DNA of 64,000 bases from JBBKXP01 sp038251315. Lineage in GTDB: Bacteria > Pseudomonadota > Alphaproteobacteria > Rhodobacterales > Rhodobacteraceae. Below, in pieces: positions 59,417-64,000 of this stretch. The notes under the pieces were generated by a model. The model saw only the letters and a program-made list of their open reading frames with translations. It did not search any database and was not told where the DNA came from. Within the stretch, counting starts at the first letter, position 1, and each line of letters begins with the position of its first letter. The stretch lies in contig JBBSBK010000001.1 of the NCBI GenBank assembly GCA_038251315.1, forward strand, positions 14,070-78,069, in the 5' to 3' direction. The translations under genes and the position numbers were made by a program.

Positions 59417-59461
59417 GGGTCGGCAGATTGGGGGTCGGCAGATTGGGGGTCGGCCGATTGC
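59417..59461. repeat. Three tandem 15-bp repeats upstream of hisA
   Basis: GGGTCGGCAGATTGG occurs perfectly at 59417-59431 and 59432-59446, then as a copy with two changes at 59447-59461. It lies in the 163-base gap between the divergent DUF2147 and hisA genes. It may be a slippage product or a regulatory array; I see nothing else in this gap. Confidence 0.85.
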
Positions 59462-59510
59462 ATCCCGCGCATCACCTGCCTAAACAGCGCCAAGCACACA
59501 GAGGACCGCC

Positions 59511-60233
59511 ATGATCCTGTATCCCGCCATCGACCTCAAGGACGGTGCCGCCGTGCGGTTGGTGCATGGCGACATGGACCGCGTGACGGTGTTCAACGAC
59601 GACCCCGCTGCGCAGGCGCGGGCCTTCGTCGCGGCCGGCTGCCAATGGCTGCATCTGGTGGACCTGAACGGCGCCTTTGCAGGAACGCCGGTGAACGCCG
59701 CCCCGGTCGCCGCGATCCTTGCCGCCTGCCCGGTGCCGGTGCAACTGGGCGGGGGCATCCGCGACATGGCCACGATCGAAGGTTGGCTAGACAAGGGGTT
59801 GGCGCGGGTCATCCTTGGTACCGTCGCGGTCGAAAATCCCGATCTGGTGCGCGCGGCGGCCAAAGCGTTCCCCGGTCAGGTCGCCGTTGGTATCGACGCC
59901 CGCAACGGGCGCGTCGCGACCAAAGGCTGGGCAACGGAAACCGACCTGATGGTCACCGATCTTGCCCGCAGTTTCGAAGACGCAGGCGTCGCGGCAATCA
60001 TCTACACCGACATCCTGCGCGACGGCGCGATGGGGGGGCCGAACGTCGCTGCGACCGAAGCCTTGGCGCGTGCCGTGGCAATCCCGGTGATTGCCTCTGG
60101 CGGGGTTTCGTCACTGGCTGACCTGCTGGCGCTACGCGACACCGCGGTGATCGCCGGAGCGATTTCCGGGCGGGCCCTTTACGACGGGGCTATTGACTTG
60201 CGCGCCGCGCTCGGAGCTCTCGTCTCATGCTGA
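59511..60233 (+). CDS. hisA: ProFAR isomerase
   Basis: A 240-residue TIM-barrel enzyme for the fourth step of histidine biosynthesis. The N-terminal catalytic Asp is in [16 protein letters not shown], with phosphate sites [12 protein letters not shown] and [13 protein letters not shown], and the second catalytic Asp in [14 protein letters not shown]. Its stop overlaps hisF by seven bases (ATGCTGA). Confidence 0.97.
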   Translation: MILYPAIDLKDGAAVRLVHGDMDRVTVFNDDPAAQARAFVAAGCQWLHLVDLNGAFAGTPVNAAPVAAILAACPVPVQLGGGIRDMATIEGWLDKGLARVILGTVAVENPDLVRAAAKAFPGQVAVGIDARNGRVATKGWATETDLMVTDLARSFEDAGVAAIIYTDILRDGAMGGPNVAATEALARAVAIPVIASGGVSSLADLLALRDTAVIAGAISGRALYDGAIDLRAALGALVSC

Positions 60234-60988
60234 AAACCCGGATCATTCCCTGCCTTGACGTCGCCAACGGGCGCGTCGTCAAAGGCGTCAACTTTGTCGA
60301 TCTGGTCGATGCGGGCGATCCGGTCGATGCGGCGCGGGCCTATGACGCGGCAGGCGCGGACGAATTGTGTTTCCTTGACATCATGGCGACGCAGGAAAAT
60401 CGCGGCACCATGTTCGATCTGGTGACGCGCACCGCCGAAACCGTGTTCATGCCGCTGACGGTGGGCGGCGGGGTGCGCAGCCACGCTGACGTGCGCGACC
60501 TGCTGCTGGCCGGGGCCGACAAGGTGTCGTTCAATTCCGCCGCCGTCGCCAACCCTGATGTCGTGGCGCAGGCTGCCGATCGGTTCGGGTCGCAGTGCAT
60601 CGTCGTCGCCATGGACGCCAAGACGGTCGCCCCCGGCAAATGGGAGATCTTCACCCACGGCGGACGGCGGGCGACAGGGATCGACGCAGTCGATTTTGCC
60701 CGCACCGTGGTCGCCAAGGGGGCCGGCGAAATCCTGTTGACCTCAATGGATCGTGACGGCACGAAATTGGGGTTCAACCTGCCACTGACCCGCGCCGTCA
60801 GTGACGCAGTGGCAGTCCCCGTGATCGCCTCGGGCGGCGTCGGCACACTGGATCATCTGGTCGACGGAATTACGCTGGGCGGCGCTTCTGCCGTCCTCGC
60901 CGCCTCAATCTTTCACTTCGGCACCTTCACCATTGCAGAGGCCAAGGCTCACATGGCCGCCGCCGGCATCCCGATGAGGCTGACATGA
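60227..60988 (+). CDS. hisF: Imidazole glycerol phosphate synthase cyclase subunit
   Basis: A 253-residue TIM barrel, partner of HisH. It has [19 protein letters not shown] with the catalytic Asp, [41 protein letters not shown] with the second Asp and [13 protein letters not shown]. Overlaps hisE by four bases. Confidence 0.97.
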   Translation: MLKTRIIPCLDVANGRVVKGVNFVDLVDAGDPVDAARAYDAAGADELCFLDIMATQENRGTMFDLVTRTAETVFMPLTVGGGVRSHADVRDLLLAGADKVSFNSAAVANPDVVAQAADRFGSQCIVVAMDAKTVAPGKWEIFTHGGRRATGIDAVDFARTVVAKGAGEILLTSMDRDGTKLGFNLPLTRAVSDAVAVPVIASGGVGTLDHLVDGITLGGASAVLAASIFHFGTFTIAEAKAHMAAAGIPMRLT

Positions 60989-61293
60989 CCCTGCAATCCC
61001 TTGCCGCCACCATCGCCGCCCGTCTGGACGCCGACCCCGCGACAAGCTGGACAGCCAAGCTGCTGGCACAGGGCCCGGACAAATGCGCCGAGAAGTTTGG
61101 AGAGGAGGCCATCGAGGCGATCATCGCGGCGGTCAAAGGCGACAAGGCCCGGCTGACCGCCGAGGCCGCCGATGTCCTCTATCACCTGCTCGTCATGTGC
61201 ACCGCGCGGGGCGTGACGTTATCTGACATCGAGGCCGAGCTGACACGGCGCGACAGCCAATCCGGCATCGCTGAAAAAGCCTCGCGCCCCTAG
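60985..61293 (+). CDS. hisE: Phosphoribosyl-ATP pyrophosphatase
   Basis: A 102-residue helical pyrophosphohydrolase for the second step of histidine biosynthesis. The MazG-like metal motif is [19 protein letters not shown] with a later [13 protein letters not shown]. Monofunctional; hisI is not in the window. Last gene of hisA-hisF-hisE. Confidence 0.96.
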   Translation: MTLQSLAATIAARLDADPATSWTAKLLAQGPDKCAEKFGEEAIEAIIAAVKGDKARLTAEAADVLYHLLVMCTARGVTLSDIEAELTRRDSQSGIAEKASRP

Positions 61294-61339
61294 GTTTTTT
61301 GGCCAAAGATATGCCGGGTTGAGGCTGGCCCCGCCGCCG

Positions 61340-61777
61340 TCAGCGCCGCGCGAAACCGCCCGGAAACAGGCGCGGAATCTCGATCGCCGGACAGCGGTTC
61401 TGCACGACGGTCACCCCGGCGGCGCGGGCCACAGCCGCCGCGTCGTCATGCACGACACCAAGCTGGGTCCAGATCACCGGCAGGTCGGGCCAGCGGGCAA
61501 GTGCGTCGTCGACGATCCCCGGCAAGGCATCGGATCGGCGGAACACATCGACCATATCCACATCGCCGGGCAACGCGGCCAGTTCGGGGTAAACGACCTC
61601 GCCCAGCAATTCCTGCCCTGCCAACCCCGGATTGACCGGGATTACTTCAAAACCCTGCCGTTGCAGGAAGCGCATGACGCCGTGGCTGGGACGGGCAGGA
61701 TTGGCCGAGGCCCCGATCAGGGCAATCCTGCGGATCCGCCCGAACAGGTCGCGCAACTGGTTATCTGATAAATCCAT
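61340..61777 (-). CDS. CoA-binding domain protein
   Basis: A 145-residue Rossmann protein of the CoA_binding_2 (YccU) family. The nucleotide loop is IALIGASANPARPSHGVMRFLQ, then EVIPVNPGLAGQELLGEVVYPELAALP and VDMVDVFRRSDALP, and a C-terminal VVQNRCPAIEIPRL with a conserved Cys. ATG at 61777 starts the domain; the codons further upstream run through a terminator hairpin and are not used. The physiological role is unknown. Confidence 0.9.
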   Translation of the reverse strand: MDLSDNQLRDLFGRIRRIALIGASANPARPSHGVMRFLQRQGFEVIPVNPGLAGQELLGEVVYPELAALPGDVDMVDVFRRSDALPGIVDDALARWPDLPVIWTQLGVVHDDAAAVARAAGVTVVQNRCPAIEIPRLFPGGFARR

Positions 61778-61790
61778 ACGAAACCCCGAT

Positions 61791-61820
61791 AAAAAAGCGC
61801 CCGAGGGGGACCCCGGGCGC
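61791..61820 (-). terminator. Strong terminator hairpin 13 bp upstream of the CoA-binding gene
   Basis: On the minus strand a GC stem (GCGCCCG / CGGGCGC, extended by three further pairs past a bulged base) is followed by TTTTTT. It ends just before the CoA-binding gene start and well after a separate terminator for the YHS gene, so it may end a short leader or small RNA. See findings. Confidence 0.75.
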
Positions 61821-61908
61821 AAGGTATGGAACGAGGGACAGTGAATTGAAACGCAAATGTTCCAGACCTGCGCTTCCAAGGTCTGATTTAGTCAGAAAAT
61901 GGCTGCGC

Positions 61909-61940
61909 AAAAGAGGCTGTCAGCGAAACGTGAACAGCCT
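61909..61940 (-). terminator. Terminator of the YHS-domain gene
   Basis: Starting one base after the stop codon, AGGCTGT (complement of 61934-61940) pairs with ACAGCCT (complement of 61914-61920) around a 13-base loop, followed by CTTTT. The stem is short, so moderate strength. Confidence 0.6.
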
Positions 61941-61941
61941 T

Positions 61942-62403
61942 TCAGCCCGCCAGGATATCCGGCCAGAACCCGTTGGCGCGCACGATATTGCCGGGAATAT
62001 CTTCGGTCCAGATCGTGCGCACGTTGACGGAATAGTTCAGATACAACCGCCCCTGGTGGATGGTCCAGGCCTCGGGCACCGTCGTCGCAATCGCGCCCTG
62101 CGCCATCGCATAGGCGCAATATCCGCCATATTCCGGCGCATAGGCGGTTGGGTTCATCTCAAAGGCCATCATGGTGTCGAGACTGGAAAACCGCCAGGCC
62201 GCACCGCGCCACATGATTGACAGGGACGGATCGCCCGGGACCGGGGCGCCGTTGGTGAAATAGGCGACCGGATCGTAGCCATGGATCGCCACGCCGCCCG
62301 AGGCAAAGACATCGGGACTGGCAGCCAGCGCAGGACGGGCGGCAAAGGGAGCGACGGCCAGGAGGCCAAGAAAGGTGCGGCGGTAAAGCATGTCAGGACT
62401 CAT
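61942..62403 (-). CDS. YHS domain exported protein
   Basis: A 153-residue protein. It opens with a signal sequence (RRTFLGLLAVAPFAARPALA before ASPD). The RR at its start does not fully match a Tat motif. The YHS-type core follows: GVAIHGYDPVAYFTNGAPVPGD, WRFSSLDTMMAFEMNPTAYAPEYGGYCAYAMAQG. The C-terminus is WTIHQGRLYLNYSVNVRTIW. YHS domains are thought to bind metals or accompany redox proteins. Start could be ATG at 62403 or four codons later at 62391. Confidence 0.85.
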   Translation of the reverse strand: MSPDMLYRRTFLGLLAVAPFAARPALAASPDVFASGGVAIHGYDPVAYFTNGAPVPGDPSLSIMWRGAAWRFSSLDTMMAFEMNPTAYAPEYGGYCAYAMAQGAIATTVPEAWTIHQGRLYLNYSVNVRTIWTEDIPGNIVRANGFWPDILAG

Positions 62404-62501
62404 CGGCAATTTGCATTGATCCAAGGATGCACCGCATACCTGCGCGAAAGAACCCACTTCGCCCCTACCTCGCCAAGGTGTGACAAAGAAGCGGTAAAAT
62501 T

Positions 62502-62797
62502 TCAGTCGAAAATGTCGTCGACCTCGTCCCAGAATTCTTCCCACAATTTGCGACCCAAGCCATTGACAAAGCTTTTTTTCGGGGTCCGCGGTCAGGCTTT
62601 GACGGGCGAAAACAAGCCGCCGCGCGGGAGGGTGCAGACCGTTGCGTCGGCGTTTTGTGCGACGCGATCGGTAACATTTTCAGATACCGCAGCGGTGCCC
62701 CGCAGGCCGCGCAGGCCAGTTCGTGTCGCGCCCGGCCCCGCAATTGCAACACGGTCTTCGAACCGCAATAACAACAGGTCGCGATTTTCGTCAGCAT
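62502..62797 (-). CDS. Small zinc-ribbon protein, reading frame disrupted at an A7 run
   Basis: The frame from 62797 encodes a zinc ribbon (MLTKIATCCYCG ... LACAACGAPLRYLKML; Cys8, Cys11, Cys29, Cys32) and a basic linker. At codons 73-75 it reads CGA AAA AAA. A -1 shift on the A7 run (62573-62579) continues into SFVNGLGRKLWEEFWDEVDDIFD and stops at 62502, giving 98 residues. That acidic end is what I recall for Rhodobacterales relatives. Without the shift the frame runs to 62465 with an unrelated tail (110 residues). The cause may be mutation, sequencing error or programmed slippage. Confidence 0.65.
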
Positions 62798-62909
62798 GAG
62801 ACCCTCTGCCTGAAGCGTTTTGCGTTTGACAGGAACCGCAATTCGCAGCCTCTCCCTTAAGTCGAATGCGATCCGCGATACCTCTGTTTCAGATGAAACG
62901 CAAAACGCG

Positions 62910-63686
62910 TTAACCTCTGGCGGCATAAAGGGCGACAGCGGCGGCATTCGACACGTTCAGCGACCCGAACCCGCCCGCCGCGTCGATCCGCACCAGCGCG
63001 TCGCAGGTGTCGCGCGACCGCTCGCGCAGGCCCGGCCCCTCGGCCCCCATAACCAGCGCGACAGGGCGGTCGCGCCGCCCCGCCAGCGCCTGTTCGATGG
63101 TCTGCGTCGCCTCACCGTCCAGCCCCAGGATCAGGTATCCCATCGCCTGCAATTCCTGCATCCCGTCCGCCAGATTGCGGATCCGCAGATACGGCTGGCG
63201 TTCCAGTGCGCCGCTGGCGGTCTTTGCCAGCGCCCCGGTTTCGGGGGCGGAATGGCGCTGCACACCGACAACGGCGCGACAGCCGAACACCTCGGCGGAT
63301 CGCAGGATCGCGCCGACGTTGTGCGGGTCGGTGACGCGGTCGAGCATGACGATCCGGGCCGGATCGGAGCCGGGGCCAAGGGCGATGTCGGTCAGCGACC
63401 CCCAGTCGAGCGGTTTGACCTCAAGCGCGGCACCCTGATGAACTGAGTCGGGATCGACCGGGGCGGCAAACTTGCGCGGATCAGATATTTCAGGCTCCAT
63501 CCCGCTCACCGTCACTGCCTCTGCCAGCTTGTCCAGCGCATTGCGGGTGACGACCAGCCGCAGCCTGGTGCGGGCCGGATTCATCAGCGCATCGCGGACC
63601 GCGTGCAGGCCGAACAGCCAGACGGTTTCAGCCGCCGACGCACGCTTGGCGCGTTCCTTGTCGATCACCCACTTCGGCTTTTCCAT
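62910..63686 (-). CDS. rlmB: 23S rRNA (guanosine-2'-O-)-methyltransferase RlmB-like (TrmH/SpoU family)
   Basis: A 258-residue SPOUT methyltransferase. N-terminal substrate-binding domain: VWLFGLHAVRDALMNPARTRLRLVV. Catalytic domain motifs: VMLDRVTDPHNVGAILRSAEVFG (motif 1 with Asn and Arg), VALVMGAEGPGLRE (motif 2) and GFGSLNVSNAAAVALYA (motif 3, cofactor knot). ATG at 63686 is chosen; the upstream frame lacks homology. In many Rhodobacterales it is divergent from tRNA-Tyr, as here. Confidence 0.93.
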   Translation of the reverse strand: MEKPKWVIDKERAKRASAAETVWLFGLHAVRDALMNPARTRLRLVVTRNALDKLAEAVTVSGMEPEISDPRKFAAPVDPDSVHQGAALEVKPLDWGSLTDIALGPGSDPARIVMLDRVTDPHNVGAILRSAEVFGCRAVVGVQRHSAPETGALAKTASGALERQPYLRIRNLADGMQELQAMGYLILGLDGEATQTIEQALAGRRDRPVALVMGAEGPGLRERSRDTCDALVRIDAAGGFGSLNVSNAAAVALYAARG

Positions 63687-63760
63687 CAGGCACTCCCGGC
63701 TGCTGACCGCCCTTGTCGCCCATCGGGACCGACACGCGCAAGGGGCACCGGATTTTCCTG

Positions 63761-63789
63761 TTGACGGGCCAAGAGGGCACAAGTATTCC
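63761..63789 (+). promoter_or_regulatory. Promoter of tRNA-Tyr
   Basis: TTGACG (63761-63766) and TATTCC (63784-63789) are separated by 17 bases, about 36 bases upstream of the mature tRNA 5' end. Good -35, weak -10; eye-read. Confidence 0.55.
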
Positions 63790-63825
63790 CCGGCTCGCAC
63801 CGCAGGGCCTTGGCCCAAGGGGCGT

Positions 63826-63909
63826 GGGCGACAGGCCGCAAGGTGTGGCAGGAGACTGTAACTCTCTCGCGGAGACGCACGCCTGGTTCGATTCCAGGGT
63901 CGCCCACCA
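63826..63909 (+). tRNA. tRNA-Tyr (anticodon GTA)
   Basis: An 84-nt type II tRNA. The acceptor arms GGGCGAC (63826-63832) and GTCGCCC (63899-63905) pair fully, followed by discriminator A and encoded CCA. The anticodon loop CTGTAAC gives anticodon GTA. A long variable arm follows, as expected for bacterial tRNA-Tyr, and the T arm is CCTGG-TTCGATT-CCAGG. The remaining bases to 64000 hold nothing I recognise. Confidence 0.95.
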
Positions 63910-64000
63910 TTCATAAAGATGAGTCCCAATTTGATAAATTGCAGGCTGACCACGGGGATCGTCAGGCAGGGCGGATCTTGTGCACGTCGCTGGAACCGAT

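Noticed and set aside
63910..64000. Possible start of another gene at the right edge
   Set aside because: The remaining 91 bases contain no convincing start, ribosome binding site or RNA structure.

Overview
The window looks like chromosome from a GC-rich marine-type alphaproteobacterium of the order Rhodobacterales (Roseobacter/Rhodobacteraceae group). This is an inference from gene content and order: serS / yajC-secD-secF / Mth938 / ccmABCDG / acnA, heterotetrameric sarcosine oxidase, ccmI-ruvX, hisBH...hisAFE and an RTX-Hint protein are a typical combination for that group. I found no prophage, integrase, insertion sequence, CRISPR array or replication origin.

Layout. 1-2.5 kb: end of a nitrile hydratase/thiocyanate hydrolase-like locus, a lipid A-type acyltransferase and a DUF1223 protein. 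2.6-6.1 kb: aconitase, followed by a ccdAB toxin-antitoxin module whose antitoxin gene carries two amber stops. 6.1-13.6 kb (minus strand): yajC, secD, secF, a Mth938-type protein, ccmA, ccmB, ccmC, ccmD, ccmG and a phosphomannomutase, combining protein export with cytochrome c maturation. 13.7-27.4 kb: serS, a DUF2235 hydrolase, a TspO-like protein, der with a BamB-like and a YfgM-like gene, an MFS pump, an Atm1-type ABC exporter, a LysM protein, a LOG protein, a host-attachment-family protein and sodB. 27.6-32.3 kb: an accessory-looking locus of three related family 2 glycosyltransferases and a sulfotransferase. 32.4-38.4 kb: the sarcosine oxidase operon soxB-(two small membrane proteins)-soxD-soxA-soxG. 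38.6-42.6 kb: ccmI-ruvX-DUF1289, and dusA with a small membrane protein and a 2OG-Fe(II)-type dioxygenase candidate.

42.7-53.4 kb is a complete L-rhamnose catabolic locus of the Rhizobium type: rhaR-S-T-P-Q-M-K on the minus strand and rhaD-rhaI on the plus strand. An ABC importer brings rhamnose in, RhaM interconverts its anomers, RhaI isomerises, RhaK phosphorylates, and RhaD cleaves the product and oxidises the aldehyde. 53.5-56.5 kb encodes a secreted RTX calcium-binding protein with a C-terminal Hint domain. 56.6-61.3 kb carries histidine biosynthesis (hisB, hisH, then hisA, hisF, hisE) split by two minus-strand genes. The right end has a CoA-binding protein, a YHS-domain protein, a small zinc-ribbon gene whose frame is broken at an A7 run, rlmB and tRNA-Tyr.

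Most informative anomalies: (1) an apparently intact CcdB toxin downstream of a ccdA reading frame with two TAG stops; (2) a zinc-ribbon gene that needs a -1 shift at an A7 run to reach its acidic C-terminus; (3) two small membrane proteins inside the sarcosine oxidase operon and a repeat cluster upstream of soxB; (4) the glycosyltransferase-sulfotransferase locus; (5) a strong terminator 13 bp in front of the CoA-binding gene. All functional calls rest on motifs and context read by eye; no database search was run.
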